Below, piece by piece: positions 46,289 to 56,055 of a stretch of 64,000 bases of DNA. Location: NCBI RefSeq assembly GCF_023349185.1, contig NZ_JAKIKY010000014.1, positions 62,001 to 126,000 of the forward strand, read 5' to 3'. The position numbers and the translations under genes were made by a program. This DNA is from Shewanella aquimarina (GTDB lineage: Bacteria > Pseudomonadota > Gammaproteobacteria > Enterobacterales > Shewanellaceae). Below the pieces are notes generated by a model. The model was not told where the DNA came from and did not search any database. It worked only from the letters and a program-made list of their open reading frames with translations. Position 1 is the first letter of the stretch. Each line of letters opens with the position of its first letter.

Positions 46289-48157
46289 TTAGTCCGCCAG
46301 ATAGGCGCGGATTTGCGCCTCGATGCCTGGGCCATCCAGTTGTAGCTCGGCCAGGATCTCGCCGCACTCACCGTGCTTGATAAACTCATCGGGCAGGCCG
46401 ATGTTGAGCACAGGCATAGGCAGCTTAAGTTGCTGTAGCAGTTCGAGTACGCCTGAGCCGGCGCCGCCCATGATGGCGTTCTCTTCTACCGTCACCAGCA
46501 GATCATGGCTGGCGGCCAGTTGTTTCACCAGCTCCACATCCAGTGGCTTAACGAAGCGCATGTCGGCCAGGGTGGCTTCGAGCGCCTCGGCTGCCTGACT
46601 CGCCGACGCCAGCGTGGTACCGAAGTTAAGGATGGCAATCTTCTTGCCTTCACGCTTGATCAGGCCCTTGCCTATCTCATAGGCGGTCATGGTCTCGACC
46701 TGAGGCTCGCCGGTGGCGCTGCCACGTGGGTAACGGATCGCCGTCGGTCCCTCGTTGTAGCAGTAACCTGTGTAGAGCATCTGGCGACATTCATTCTCAT
46801 CCGACGGCGCCATGATCACCATGTTAGGAATGGCGCGCATATAGCTGAGATCGAAGGCGCCCTGGTGGGTCGGGCCGTCTGGACCGACGATGCCGCCACG
46901 GTCGATGGCGAAGATCACCGGCAGTTTCTGTAGCGCGACGTCGTGGATCAGCTGATCATAGCCGCGCTGCAGGAAGGTAGAGTAGATCGCCAGCACCGGC
47001 TTATAGCCCTCACAGGCAAAGCCTGCCGCGAGTGTCACCGCATGCTGCTCGGCGATGGCCGCATCGAAATACTGTTTCGGGAAGCGCTGTGAGAACTCCA
47101 CCATGCCTGAACCTTCACGCATGGCAGGGGTGATTCCAAGCACCTTCTCATCCTTCTGAGCCATGTCGCACAGCCAGCGACCAAACACCTGAGAAAAGGT
47201 GGGGTTAGCCGGTTTCGCGGCGGGCTTAGCAAAGGTCGACGGATCGAACTTAGGCACGGCGTGCCAGCCGATGGGGTCTTTCTCCGCCGGCTCGTAGCCA
47301 CGTCCCTTCTTGGTCATGATGTGCAATATCTGCGGCCCTGAGAGGTTACGCATGTTGCGCAGGGTCTCGACCAGTGCATCCACATCGTGGCCGTCGATAG
47401 GGCCGATATAGTTAAAGCCCAGCTCCTCAAACATGGTGCCGGGGACGACCATGCCTTTAAGATGCTCCTCGGTGCGCTTGGCCATCTCTTTGATGACAGG
47501 CATCCCCTTGAGCACCTTCTTGCTGTTTTCGCGGATCGTAGTGTAGAGACGACCGGACATCAGCTGCGCCAGGTGATTGTTCAGCGCGCCGACGTTCTCG
47601 GAGATCGACATCTCGTTGTCATTAAGCACCACCAACATGTCGTTATGCAGATCGCCGGCGTGATTCATGGCTTCAAATACCATGCCGCCTGTCATGGCGC
47701 CATCGCCGATAACGGCCACCACCTTGCGTCCCGCCTGTTCCTTCTCGGCGGCCACGGCCATGGCCAGCGCCGCACTGACTGAGGTGCCAGAGTGGCCGAC
47801 GCTGAAGGTGTCATATTCGCTCTCTTCCCGCCAAGGGAAGGGGTGAATGCCGCCTTTTTGGCGTATGGTCGGCATCTTGTCCCGACGACCCGTGAGGATC
47901 TTATGGGGATAGGCCTGGTGGCCCACGTCCCAGATCAGGCGATCGAATGGGGTGTTGTAGACATAGTGCAGGGCAACCGTCAGCTCGACCGTGCCAAGGC
48001 CAGAAGCGAAGTGGCCACTGGAGATGCCTACCGACTGTAGGAGATAACTTCTGAGTTCGTCAGCAAGTTTTGGTAGCACCCCCTGGGGAAGCTGTCTTAA
48101 TTCATCTGGGGTGTCGGCCTGTGCCAGCACAGGGTATTTCGTAATATCCAAACTCAT
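46289..48157 (-). CDS. dxs: 1-deoxy-D-xylulose-5-phosphate synthase
   Basis: 622 residues, close to the E. coli length. Transketolase-type TPP motifs: [18 protein letters not shown] near 155 (GDG...N), GHSGTS near 122, the pyrimidine-domain [15 protein letters not shown] near 372 and the C-terminal transketolase domain. It joins pyruvate and glyceraldehyde 3-phosphate in the first step of the MEP isoprenoid route. It is the last gene of xseB-ispA-dxs, 22 bp after ispA. Confidence 0.97.
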   Translation of the reverse strand: MSLDITKYPVLAQADTPDELRQLPQGVLPKLADELRSYLLQSVGISSGHFASGLGTVELTVALHYVYNTPFDRLIWDVGHQAYPHKILTGRRDKMPTIRQKGGIHPFPWREESEYDTFSVGHSGTSVSAALAMAVAAEKEQAGRKVVAVIGDGAMTGGMVFEAMNHAGDLHNDMLVVLNDNEMSISENVGALNNHLAQLMSGRLYTTIRENSKKVLKGMPVIKEMAKRTEEHLKGMVVPGTMFEELGFNYIGPIDGHDVDALVETLRNMRNLSGPQILHIMTKKGRGYEPAEKDPIGWHAVPKFDPSTFAKPAAKPANPTFSQVFGRWLCDMAQKDEKVLGITPAMREGSGMVEFSQRFPKQYFDAAIAEQHAVTLAAGFACEGYKPVLAIYSTFLQRGYDQLIHDVALQKLPVIFAIDRGGIVGPDGPTHQGAFDLSYMRAIPNMVIMAPSDENECRQMLYTGYCYNEGPTAIRYPRGSATGEPQVETMTAYEIGKGLIKREGKKIAILNFGTTLASASQAAEALEATLADMRFVKPLDVELVKQLAASHDLLVTVEENAIMGGAGSGVLELLQQLKLPMPVLNIGLPDEFIKHGECGEILAELQLDGPGIEAQIRAYLAD

Positions 48158-48179
48158 AGCGAGATTCTTTGGCTCTTTA

Positions 48180-49061
48180 TTATACTCTTCGCTCTATGAT
48201 GAAACGGGCGAATTCGGCAATTAACTGGCTATTGTATGGTAATTTAGCCAGCGCTGATAGGGCGTCTTCGATCAAACTTTTCGCGGTCGCTTGGGCCCCG
48301 GATAAACCGAGTAGTTTCGGATAGGTACTCTTGTTCGATTCACAGTCAGAGCCCTGGGGCTTACCCAGCTCTTCGGTGCTGGCGATAATGTCCAGCACGT
48401 CGTCTTGTACCTGGAAGGCGAGGCCGATGGCTTCAGCAAAGGTTATCAGATGGCTTGCCTGCTCATCTGTGACCTCGGCAGCAATGATAGGTAATTCCAC
48501 TGCGCAGCGGATCAAGGCGCCCGTCTTTAATCTGTGTAACTGCTTTAGGGTCTCGAGATCTATCTGTTTGTCGGTGGCGTTAAGGTCCATCGCCTGACCA
48601 CCGCACATGCCGCCGTAACCAGATGCCTTAGCAAGGGCACGTACCATGGCCAGTTGTTGATTGGCGCTTAGCTCGCTGCCTTCCTGACTGATGATCTCGA
48701 AGGCCAAGGTCTGCAACGCATCGCCGGCCAGTATGGCGGTGGCCTCATCGAAGGCGATATGTACGGTTGGCTGGCCGCGGCGCAGCGCATCGTCGTCCAT
48801 GGCCGGTAGGTCGTCATGGATCAGCGAGTAGGCATGGATACACTCGATGGCAGCGGCGCAGGCATCTAGCCTTTCAAGGGGCACACCCAGCATCTCACCG
48901 ACGGCATAGACCAGAAACGGGCGAATACGCTTGCCGCCAATCAGGGTGCCGTGTGTCATGGCGGCCTTGAGTTGTGGCTCGGTATCGTCTTGTGCATTGA
49001 TAAAATGGCGCAGCTGGCCGTCGACGCGCTGCTGGTATCGCGTTATCGCTTCATTTAGCAA
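48180..49061 (-). CDS. ispA: Farnesyl diphosphate synthase
   Basis: 293 residues. It has the polyprenyl synthase signatures GGKRIRPFL near 42, [17 protein letters not shown] (first Asp-rich motif) and [12 protein letters not shown] (second Asp-rich motif). The start is a TTG placed directly after the xseB stop (TAA-TTG), which suggests translational coupling. It condenses isopentenyl and dimethylallyl diphosphate to farnesyl diphosphate, downstream of Dxs. Confidence 0.95.
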   Translation of the reverse strand: MLNEAITRYQQRVDGQLRHFINAQDDTEPQLKAAMTHGTLIGGKRIRPFLVYAVGEMLGVPLERLDACAAAIECIHAYSLIHDDLPAMDDDALRRGQPTVHIAFDEATAILAGDALQTLAFEIISQEGSELSANQQLAMVRALAKASGYGGMCGGQAMDLNATDKQIDLETLKQLHRLKTGALIRCAVELPIIAAEVTDEQASHLITFAEAIGLAFQVQDDVLDIIASTEELGKPQGSDCESNKSTYPKLLGLSGAQATAKSLIEDALSALAKLPYNSQLIAEFARFIIERRV

Positions 49062-49301
49062 TTATTCGCCCTCTGGCAGATAGGGTTGCAAGCTGGGTTG
49101 ATCTTGTTCCTGGGTCAAGATAGAGACTTTCTGTTGGGCCTGTTCGAGTTTGCCTTGGCTGTTTCTGACCAGATTGATGCCGCGCTCAAATTGTTTGAGG
49201 GCGTCATCCAGAGAGACATCGCCCTGTTCCAGGCTAGTGACGATGTTTTCTAATTCTGTGAGTGACTCTTCGAAGGTCAGGTTTTCAGGTTTTTTGGCCA
49301 C
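49062..49301 (-). CDS. xseB: Exodeoxyribonuclease VII small subunit
   Basis: 79 residues with the XseB signature FEESLTELENIVTSLEQGDVSLDDAL (residues 9-34) and a second helix. It pairs with XseA to form exonuclease VII. It is the first gene of the operon with ispA and dxs, a classic gammaproteobacterial order. Confidence 0.95.
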   Translation of the reverse strand: MAKKPENLTFEESLTELENIVTSLEQGDVSLDDALKQFERGINLVRNSQGKLEQAQQKVSILTQEQDQPSLQPYLPEGE

Positions 49302-49696
49302 GGTGATTTTCCCAAGAATTTAGCGACAGACAAAGTATCTCAGTCAACCCTAGGGGTCAAATTACGCTGTCGTATATTTGTGCAATAGCACGCTTTAAGG
49401 AGGTTTTTTTATAAAAAATTGAATTTGTAGCTAAACTTGCGTGTAAGCTGTCCGATAATTGAATTAGAACAATACTCAATTTTGTCAGATATTATATCGT
49501 AAACTCCTGCCCGCGGTTAGGCGAAATACCGTCTAATTGACGACTTTTGTGTCGTCGCGCTGGGGCGAGGAGATGCCTTTCATTGCAAGAATGAGTAGAG
49601 TAGAGACCTGTCTCGAGATGATTATGGTGTTGACTGAGAGCTTGATCCCTAGGTCAAGGTATTAGCAACGGCCGATACTGTATATGAGGAAGAGTT
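49302..49696. other. Divergent intergenic region xseB / pomA
   Basis: 395 bp without a gene. It holds a sigma-28-like promoter for pomAB (49432-49458). It also has an isolated, perfect Shine-Dalgarno-like TAAGGAGGT (49396-49404) that no start codon follows. Confidence 0.5.
49432..49458 (+). promoter_or_regulatory. Sigma-28 (FliA)-like promoter of pomAB
   Basis: TAAACTTG, exactly 11 bases, then TCCGATAA resembles the flagellar consensus TAAAGTTT-N11-GCCGATAA at 13 of 16 positions. It lies about 240 bp upstream of pomA. Recognition is inferred. Confidence 0.5.
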
Positions 49697-50464
49697 GTGG
49701 ATTTAGCGACCCTGATAGGCCTGATTGGTGCATTTGGTTTTATTATCGGAGCTATGGTCAGCAGTGGTGGTATCGCCATCTTTGTTGATGTGCCCTCTGT
49801 GCTTATCGTAATGATAGGCTCTCTGTTTGTGGTGATGATGAAGTTTAACCTCAAGCAGTTCCTCGGTGCGGTCAAGATCGCCGCCAAAGCCTTCATGTTC
49901 AAGATAGATAAGCCCGACGAGTTGATCGAGCAATCGGTCACCATGGCCGATGCGGCGCGTAAGGGGGGCTTTCTGGCGCTGGAAGAGGCGGAGATCAGCA
50001 ACAGCTTCATGCAGAAAGCGGTCGATATGTTGGTGGACGGCCATGACGGCGATGTGGTGCGCGAAGCCCTTGAGAAAGATATCGCCCTCACCGAAGAGCG
50101 CCACAAGACCGGCATCAGCATCTTCAAGGCGCTGGGTGATGTGGCACCCGCCATGGGGATGATAGGTACCCTGATTGGTCTGGTGGCCATGCTGTCCAAC
50201 ATGGACGACCCTAAATCTATCGGCCCGGCGATGGCGGTAGCCTTGTTAACCACTCTCTATGGCGCCATTATCGCCAACATGATCGCCTTGCCGATCGCCG
50301 ATAAACTCTCTCTACGCATGGGGGAAGAGATGCTCAACCGCAACCTGATCATGGATGCGGTGCTCGCCATTCAAGACGGACAGAACCCTAGGGTCATCGA
50401 GGGTTTCTTGAAGAATTATCTCTCGGAGAAACTGCGGAATATAGACACGACGGACGGGGAATAG
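49697..50464 (+). CDS. pomA: PomA, sodium-type flagellar stator protein
   Basis: 255 residues from a GTG start with AGGAAGAG upstream. It has four transmembrane segments (two N-terminal, two at about 150-200), a cytoplasmic loop with charged residues for rotor contact, and ALGDVAPAMGMIGTLIGLVAML near 145. The sequence is closer to PomA than to E. coli MotA. With PomB it forms the Na+-driven stator of a polar flagellum. pomB follows after 4 bp. Confidence 0.93.
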   Translation: MDLATLIGLIGAFGFIIGAMVSSGGIAIFVDVPSVLIVMIGSLFVVMMKFNLKQFLGAVKIAAKAFMFKIDKPDELIEQSVTMADAARKGGFLALEEAEISNSFMQKAVDMLVDGHDGDVVREALEKDIALTEERHKTGISIFKALGDVAPAMGMIGTLIGLVAMLSNMDDPKSIGPAMAVALLTTLYGAIIANMIALPIADKLSLRMGEEMLNRNLIMDAVLAIQDGQNPRVIEGFLKNYLSEKLRNIDTTDGE

Positions 50465-50468
50465 CCAG

Positions 50469-51413
50469 ATGGCTAAGAAGGTCAAATGCGATTGTCCGCC
50501 CGCCGGGGCGCCTATGTGGTTGGCAACCTTTGCCGACCTCATGTCGCTATTGATGTGTTTCTTCGTTCTGCTGCTGGCCTTCTCCGAGATGGACGTGATG
50601 AAGTTCAAGCAGATCGCCGGTTCGATGAAGTATGCCTTCGGTGTACAAAATAAGGTTGAAGTCAAAGATATCCCCAAGGGCACCTCGGTGATCGCGCTGG
50701 AGTTTCGCCCGGGTAAACCCGAACCTACGCCCATTGAGATCATCAATCAGCAGACTAATGAGATGACCGAGCCCACCATTGAGGTGCAGGCCGGTGATGA
50801 TGACAGCGCCGGCGGCGTGCAGCAGCAGCGGGGTGAGCAGCGCGGCGGCGAGGCGTCATCTACCGCGCAGGAAGAGGCGGATGCCGAGGCTCAGGCCAAG
50901 CAGGAGAAACAGGATGCGGCGTCACAAGATCAGATCAACGATCAGGTGAAGAAGATGGCTCAGGAGCTCAACAAGGAGATCATCGACGGCGCGATTGAGA
51001 TCGAGTCTCTGGGGCAGCAGATCATCATTCGCATCCGTGAAAAGGGCGCCTTCTCATCCGGTTCTGGCTTCCTACAGCCCAGGTTTAAGCCGGTGATCCG
51101 CCGTGTAGGGGAGCTATTAAAGGATGTGCCGGGGATCATTACCGTCTCGGGTCATACGGATGATATGAATATCAGTAACGAGCTCTACAGCTCGAACTGG
51201 GATCTCTCCAGCAAACGCGCCGTGGCCGTGGCCCATGAGCTGGTGCGTGTGCCAGGATTTGATCAGCAGCGCATGAAGGTGGTTGGCATGGCCAATACCG
51301 CCCCCCTGGTCGCCAATGATTCCGCCGCCAACCGGGCCCGTAACCGCAGGGTTGAGATCGCCATCGAGCAGGGTAAGGCCAAGGAGTCTGATGAGATCTT
51401 GGTCGGCCAATAG
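50469..51413 (+). CDS. pomB: PomB, sodium-type flagellar stator protein
   Basis: 314 residues. A single transmembrane helix (about 18-40) carries the ion-binding Asp in FADLMSLLMCFFV. A Gln/Glu/Ala-rich linker (about 105-165) leads to an OmpA-like peptidoglycan-binding domain (about 175-300, with SGHTDDMNISNELYSSNWDLSSKRA). It anchors the stator to the cell wall. It overlaps functionally and transcriptionally with pomA. Confidence 0.93.
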   Translation: MAKKVKCDCPPAGAPMWLATFADLMSLLMCFFVLLLAFSEMDVMKFKQIAGSMKYAFGVQNKVEVKDIPKGTSVIALEFRPGKPEPTPIEIINQQTNEMTEPTIEVQAGDDDSAGGVQQQRGEQRGGEASSTAQEEADAEAQAKQEKQDAASQDQINDQVKKMAQELNKEIIDGAIEIESLGQQIIIRIREKGAFSSGSGFLQPRFKPVIRRVGELLKDVPGIITVSGHTDDMNISNELYSSNWDLSSKRAVAVAHELVRVPGFDQQRMKVVGMANTAPLVANDSAANRARNRRVEIAIEQGKAKESDEILVGQ

Positions 51414-51447
51414 CCGCATTTAATGGCTAGGCTTCATCCATCAATAG

Positions 51448-51472
51448 AAAGTCCACTTAGGTGGACTTTTTT
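51448..51472 (+). terminator. Intrinsic terminator after pomB
   Basis: AAAGTCCAC pairs with GTGGACTTT around TTAG and is followed by a T-run. Confidence 0.85.
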
Positions 51473-51653
51473 GCTTTAAGCGGTGCAGGCGTGTGACCTG
51501 TGCTATGGGGATAATCTTAATTTGGACAAATTATGCTCATCTTTGGGCTTGGTGGCATAAAATCCTTGCCGAGTCGCTGATTTATGGGCATTTGTGCACC
51601 GGCCTTGGTATAATGGCTAAATTGCTGTTTAAAATTATTCCCGCGGAACGCCC

Positions 51654-53111
51654 ATGAAATTTATCGTAAAACTCTTTCCTGAAATCATGATGAAAAGCAA
51701 ACCGGTAAGAATGCGTTTTACCAAGATGCTTGAAACCAATATCCGAAACGTGCTGCGCAAGGTCGATGAAGAGGCCAGGGTACAGCGCCAGTGGGATAAG
51801 ATCATGGTCAGGGTGCCAGAAGACAAGCCAGAGATGATTGAGCGTTATGCCGAGCGTCTCGCCTGTATTCCGGGTATCGCTCATGTGCTGCAGGTGCGTG
51901 AGAGTACCTTCGAGTCGGTGGACGATATCTACCAGCAGACGCTGGCACTCTACAAAGAGGAACTGGCCGGTAAGACTTTCTGTGTTCGGGTTAAGCGTAG
52001 CGGTAAGCATGAGTTTAACTCAATCGAGGTGGAGCGTTACGTGGGCGGTGGACTCAACCAGTTTACCGAGGCGGCCGGTGTCAGGCTGAAGAACCCCGAC
52101 ATGACGGTCAACCTGGAGATAGATAACGAACATCTCTATCTGGTGGAGAAGCGCATCGACGGCTTGGGCGGTTTCCCTATGGCGACTCAGGAAGATGTGC
52201 TGTCGCTGATCTCTGGTGGCTTCGACTCTGGCGTCTCCAGCTTCCAGTTTATCAAGCGCGGCTCTCGTACCCATTACTGTTTCTTTAACCTAGGCGGCGA
52301 TCAGCACGAGATAGGCGTTAAACAGGTTGCCTATCATCTGTGGCAGAAATACGGCGAGTCGCACAAGGTGAAATTTATCTCAGTGCCGTTCGACCCGGTG
52401 GTGCAGGAGATCCTTGAGAAGATAGATAACGGCCAGATGGGCGTTATCCTCAAGCGCATGATGATGCGTGCCGCCAGCCGTATCGCCGAGAAGATGGGCA
52501 TTCAGGCGCTGGTGACGGGTGAGGCTATGGGGCAGGTGTCCAGCCAGACTCTGACTAACCTGAATGTGATCGACCGCAGCACCGATATGCTGATTCTGCG
52601 TCCGCTGATCGTGATGGATAAGCAAGATATCATTAACATGAGCCGCGAGATCGGCACCGAAGACTTCGCCAAGTCGATCCCTGAATATTGCGGCGTGATC
52701 TCGCAGAAGCCGACGGTGAAGGCGGTGATGGGTAAGATCCTCGCCGAGGAGGAGAAGTTCTCCGAAGACTTGATCGACCGCGTGGTCGAGGCGGCCGAGG
52801 TGATCGATATTCGCGACATCGCCGTCAGCATGGATACCAAGATCACCGAGACTGAGACGGTCGATGCGGTCACGGGTGGTGAGGTTGTGGTGGACATCCG
52901 CTCGCCGGAAGAGGAAGAGCAGAGCCCACTTAGCCTCAACGGTATCGAGGTGAAGTGTATTCCTTTCTTCAAGTTGGCCACCCAGTTTGCCGATCTCGAT
53001 AAAGAGAAGACCTATCTGCTCTACTGCGACAGAGGCGTCATGAGCAAGCTACAGGCGCTTTATCTGCAGGAGCAGGGCTATCACAACGTGAAGGTCTATC
53101 GTCCCACATAA
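51654..53111 (+). CDS. thiI: ThiI, tRNA 4-thiouridine synthase / thiazole sulfur transferase
   Basis: 485 residues. In order: NFLD/THUMP region (about 1-165), PP-loop ATPase domain with [12 protein letters not shown] (about 184-195), and a C-terminal rhodanese domain (about 400-485) with the sulfur-carrying cysteine in [10 protein letters not shown]. It thiolates U8 of tRNAs and donates sulfur for thiamine. In E. coli it neighbours xseB-ispA-dxs; here pomAB lies between. Confidence 0.96.
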   Translation: MKFIVKLFPEIMMKSKPVRMRFTKMLETNIRNVLRKVDEEARVQRQWDKIMVRVPEDKPEMIERYAERLACIPGIAHVLQVRESTFESVDDIYQQTLALYKEELAGKTFCVRVKRSGKHEFNSIEVERYVGGGLNQFTEAAGVRLKNPDMTVNLEIDNEHLYLVEKRIDGLGGFPMATQEDVLSLISGGFDSGVSSFQFIKRGSRTHYCFFNLGGDQHEIGVKQVAYHLWQKYGESHKVKFISVPFDPVVQEILEKIDNGQMGVILKRMMMRAASRIAEKMGIQALVTGEAMGQVSSQTLTNLNVIDRSTDMLILRPLIVMDKQDIINMSREIGTEDFAKSIPEYCGVISQKPTVKAVMGKILAEEEKFSEDLIDRVVEAAEVIDIRDIAVSMDTKITETETVDAVTGGEVVVDIRSPEEEEQSPLSLNGIEVKCIPFFKLATQFADLDKEKTYLLYCDRGVMSKLQALYLQEQGYHNVKVYRPT

Positions 53112-53156
53112 GCGCCTCGAAGCGGCTTTCTCGAAAAGAGAGACAAGGATTTAGAT

Positions 53157-53183
53157 AAAGGCTGCCATGAGGCGGCCTTTTTT
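53157..53183 (+). terminator. Intrinsic terminator after thiI
   Basis: AAAGGCTGCC pairs with GGCGGCCTTT (one T-G) around ATGA, followed by T residues. Confidence 0.75.
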
Positions 53184-53381
53184 ATTGGCCGCTTTATCCA
53201 GAGCAGGCTTCACGGATATTTTGGCCTTAAGGAGATAAAACCTTGGATTTGCATGGGTTCTCGCGTAACTTATTTGATAAATTTATCTATAGTCGACTGC
53301 CAAGCAGACTGTCTGCGTCAGGTGGTGAGCAGGCTGGCGAGTTAGGTAGTGTGCTAGTTGGTATGAGTCTTCGGCGGACAT

Positions 53382-53409
53382 AAAAAAGCCGCATCTTAGA
53401 CGCGGCTTA
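53382..53409 (-). terminator. Terminator of the small secreted-protein gene
   Basis: On the minus strand AAGCCGC and GCGGCTT enclose GTCTAAGAT, followed by TTTT. It lies about 75 bp past the gene stop. Confidence 0.65.
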
Positions 53410-53420
53410 TTGCTATTGTT

Positions 53421-53462
53421 TGTAGCGACGGCTTTGTAGCGACGGCTTTGTAGCGAGTCGTT
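53421..53462. repeat. Three 14-bp tandem repeats (TGTAGCGACGGCTT)
   Basis: Units at 53421-53434 and 53435-53448 are identical. The third (53449-53462) diverges at its end. They lie between the stop of the minus-strand gene and its terminator. Confidence 0.85.
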
Positions 53463-53481
53463 AGCTCAGGTGGACTAGCTA

Positions 53482-53712
53482 TTACTCTGCGCGCTGTGCA
53501 CTAACGCTGGTGTCCGCCTGCTCGTCTTTCTGAGCAACCAGAATGGCGTTGAGGTCTTCATTCAGATCTTGCTGCATCAGCTCCAGGCCTTCGGCCAGTT
53601 GCGCGCTGATGGTGGCGTGCAGATCTGTGGTATCGATAACGATTTCATCGGCAGTGGCAGCACTTGAGGCTGAGAGCAGTGCGATGGCAAATACAGTTTT
53701 AAAGTTAATCAT
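53482..53712 (-). CDS. Small secreted acidic protein of unknown function
   Basis: 76 residues: a signal peptide (about 1-21, cleavage after ATA) and an acidic, helical mature part rich in Asp/Gln/Leu (EGLELMQQDLNEDLNA). I recognise no family. It is a plausible gene because of the signal peptide, the ribosome-site-like GGAGGCGACC before its start and its own terminator. It is divergent from gcvA. Confidence 0.6.
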   Translation of the reverse strand: MINFKTVFAIALLSASSAATADEIVIDTTDLHATISAQLAEGLELMQQDLNEDLNAILVAQKDEQADTSVSAQRAE

Positions 53713-53894
53713 AGTGGTCGCCTCCGGGCGGCATATCTTGGGGTGTCAGACACTCCCCAAATACGTCGTAGAGGCTGTCTAACTTCAATCATTTCGTTGG
53801 CGCAAAATTTAACCAAAACCCCTTCCCTTTACAAACGATAAAATGTAACAATACGGATTAGAAAAACTAATTGAAATGTGAGACAAGGATCACT

Positions 53895-54806
53895 ATGTCG
53901 AGACGTTTACCTCCATTGAATGCGGTGAAGGCTTTTGAGGCCGCAGCCCGTCACCTAAGCTTTACGCGCGCCGCGGAAGAACTTTTTGTGACACAGGCCG
54001 CGGTAAGTCATCAGATTAAGGCATTAGAAGAATATTTAGGGCTAAAACTTTTTCGTCGTAAGAACCGATCCTTGCTGCTGACCGAAGAGGGGCAGGGTTA
54101 CTTTCTCGATATAAAAGATATCTTTGTGCAACTGGCCGACGCCACCGACAGATTGCTGGCCCGAAGTGCCATAGGCTCACTGACGGTAAGCACTTCGCCC
54201 AGTTTTGCCATTCAGTGGCTGGTGCCTCGTCTGGCGAATTTCAGCGAGAATAATCCCGACATCGACGTGCGGATTAAGGCGGTGGACGATGAGACCAGCA
54301 GCCTGACCGACGATGTTGACGTGGCCATCTATTACGGCATGGGTAACTGGCCAGGGCTTCGCGCCGATAAGCTGAGAAACGAGGTGTTGATCCCTGTCTG
54401 CTCGCCTATGTTACTCAGCGGCCCCAAGCCCTTGTCGCAGCCGAGCGACCTTAAACATCACACCCTGCTGCACGATTCTAGCCGCCATGATTGGCAGGCT
54501 TGGTTTAGACAATGTGGAATTAATGATATTAATGTGAACCAGGGGCCTATCTTCAGTCACTCTTCACTGGTTTTGCAGGCGGCGGCTCACGGTCAGGGGG
54601 TAGCGCTGGGTTACAGCGTATTGGCCCGTCCCGATATCAAGGCCGGGCGTCTGGTATGTCCCTTCCCCGAGGTCTTGGTGAGCAAGAACGCCTATTATCT
54701 GGTGTGTCAGCAAAATCATGCCGAGATAGGCAAGATTGTTGCCTTCAGGAAATGGATGCTCGACATGTTCGAAGAGGAGTCTCGCAGCGAGCTGTTGCCG
54801 GGCTAA
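53895..54806 (+). CDS. gcvA: GcvA, LysR-type regulator of glycine cleavage genes
   Basis: 303 residues from ATG 53895 (MSRRLPPLNAVKAFEAAARH), preceded by AAGGAT. The helix-turn-helix region HLSFTRAAEELFVTQAAVSHQIKALE and the long conserved FRRKNRSLLLTEEGQGYFLDIK match E. coli GcvA almost residue for residue, as do QGPIFSHSSLVLQAAAHGQGVAL and VSKNAYYLVC. It controls gcvTHP and the sRNA gcvB in enterics. It starts the gcvA / ygdD / rlmM neighbourhood. Confidence 0.9.
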   Translation: MSRRLPPLNAVKAFEAAARHLSFTRAAEELFVTQAAVSHQIKALEEYLGLKLFRRKNRSLLLTEEGQGYFLDIKDIFVQLADATDRLLARSAIGSLTVSTSPSFAIQWLVPRLANFSENNPDIDVRIKAVDDETSSLTDDVDVAIYYGMGNWPGLRADKLRNEVLIPVCSPMLLSGPKPLSQPSDLKHHTLLHDSSRHDWQAWFRQCGINDINVNQGPIFSHSSLVLQAAAHGQGVALGYSVLARPDIKAGRLVCPFPEVLVSKNAYYLVCQQNHAEIGKIVAFRKWMLDMFEEESRSELLPG

Positions 54807-54878
54807 CCCTCTAGCTATTCATTAAATTAGTCGCGAGTCGTGCCTCTTATGGGGCCTGACCAGAGATAAAGAGTTGAG

Positions 54879-55574
54879 ATGAGTTTTACACAAAAATTAG
54901 ATGCGCGGCTTAAGCAGGCCGAGCTGCCCGCGAGTCAGTGTCTGTTTTCCGGCGCCGTCGATGACAGTGGCCTTGGTTGTGACACCTTGGTGGTGCTGGC
55001 CCATGGGGCTGGCGCCAACATGGCACACGATTTCATGGTGCAGATGGCCGAGCGTCTCGCAGGCCAGGGGCTTGGGGTGATCCGCTTTAATTTTCCCTAC
55101 ATGCGCAACAACGCCATCGATGGCAAGCGCAGGCCGCCGGACAGGGCACCTAAGCTGATTAAGGATTTTAGCCTGCTGATAGAGACGGTGCGTGAGGTAT
55201 ACCAGCCCAAGCGTTTGATTGTGATGGGCAAGTCCATGGGCGGGCGCATGGCGGCGATGCTCGGTGCCGAGCAAGTGCTTGATGGCGTGATCTGCCTTGG
55301 TTATCCCTTCGTGCCGCCTAAAGGGGGCGAGCCCAGACTCGAGCCTATCGGTGAGTGTCGGGCGCCGCTGCTGGTGATACAGGGTGAGCGCGATAAGTTT
55401 GGCGCCAAAGGCCTGGTCGAACCTTGGCTTGCACCTTTTAACGCCAAACTCGAGTGGTTAACCGATGGGGATCATAGTTTTCTGCCAAGAAAGTCGTCAG
55501 GCACGACCCAAAGCGCTAATCTGGATCGGGCAGTCTCACATAGTATTCAATTTATTAGGGGGTTAGATGCGTAA
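54879..55574 (+). CDS. Alpha/beta hydrolase of the KANL3/Tex30 type
   Basis: 231 residues. Hydrolase elements: LVVLAHGAGANMAHDFM (oxyanion region), the nucleophile elbow GKSMGG (Ser near 110), PLLVIQGERDKFG (acid) and DGDHSF (catalytic His near 200). It has the KANL3/Tex30-like hydrolase fold; substrate unknown. Its 3' end overlaps the YgdD-like gene by 8 bp, so the two are coupled. Confidence 0.78.
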   Translation: MSFTQKLDARLKQAELPASQCLFSGAVDDSGLGCDTLVVLAHGAGANMAHDFMVQMAERLAGQGLGVIRFNFPYMRNNAIDGKRRPPDRAPKLIKDFSLLIETVREVYQPKRLIVMGKSMGGRMAAMLGAEQVLDGVICLGYPFVPPKGGEPRLEPIGECRAPLLVIQGERDKFGAKGLVEPWLAPFNAKLEWLTDGDHSFLPRKSSGTTQSANLDRAVSHSIQFIRGLDA

Positions 55575-55956
55575 AGGTTTTCTATTGCTGGCAGCCTTGA
55601 GTGGTTTCTTAGCCGTGGCACTGGGGGCCTTTGGTGCCCATGGACTCAAGCAGGTGACCACGCCAGAGATGATCGACATCTTTAATCTGGGTGTCGAGTA
55701 TCAGTTTTATCACACCTTTGCCCTGATCGCCGTGGCCTTTAGTGGTCACTGGCTCAAGTCTCGCCTGATCGACTGGGCGGGTTATCTGTTTCTGCTGGGC
55801 ATAGTGATGTTTTCCGGCTCGCTCTATCTCTACGTGCTGGTGGGCAGCAAGTGGACAGGGCCCGTGACCCCCATGGGTGGTGTCTGCTTCCTGCTGGGCT
55901 GGTTGTTCATCGCGGTGGCCGTGTGGCGTAATCGTGTGGTGGAGCTGGACGATTAG
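55567..55956 (+). CDS. DUF423 membrane protein, YgdD-like
   Basis: 129 residues with four transmembrane segments. The DUF423 signature GAFGAHGLKQ (residues 20-29) and VEYQFYHTFALIAV are present. Its place between gcvA and rlmM is the same as E. coli ygdD. Function unknown. Confidence 0.88.
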   Translation: MRKGFLLLAALSGFLAVALGAFGAHGLKQVTTPEMIDIFNLGVEYQFYHTFALIAVAFSGHWLKSRLIDWAGYLFLLGIVMFSGSLYLYVLVGSKWTGPVTPMGGVCFLLGWLFIAVAVWRNRVVELDD

Positions 55957-56055
55957 CACCGCGAGCGGGCGTTAAGATAATCGTATTCATTTTCGAGAAA
56001 GTGTAGAATGGCGGCCCAATGATATGGGTCGCCATTTTTTATTCAGGATCTTCCT

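Larger units (their letters stand above)
53184..53481. other. Gap between thiI and the small secreted-protein gene
   Basis: About 300 bp without a gene. Its right part holds a minus-strand terminator (53382-53409) and the 14-bp tandem repeats (53421-53462). The left part shows nothing I can name. Confidence 0.4.
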
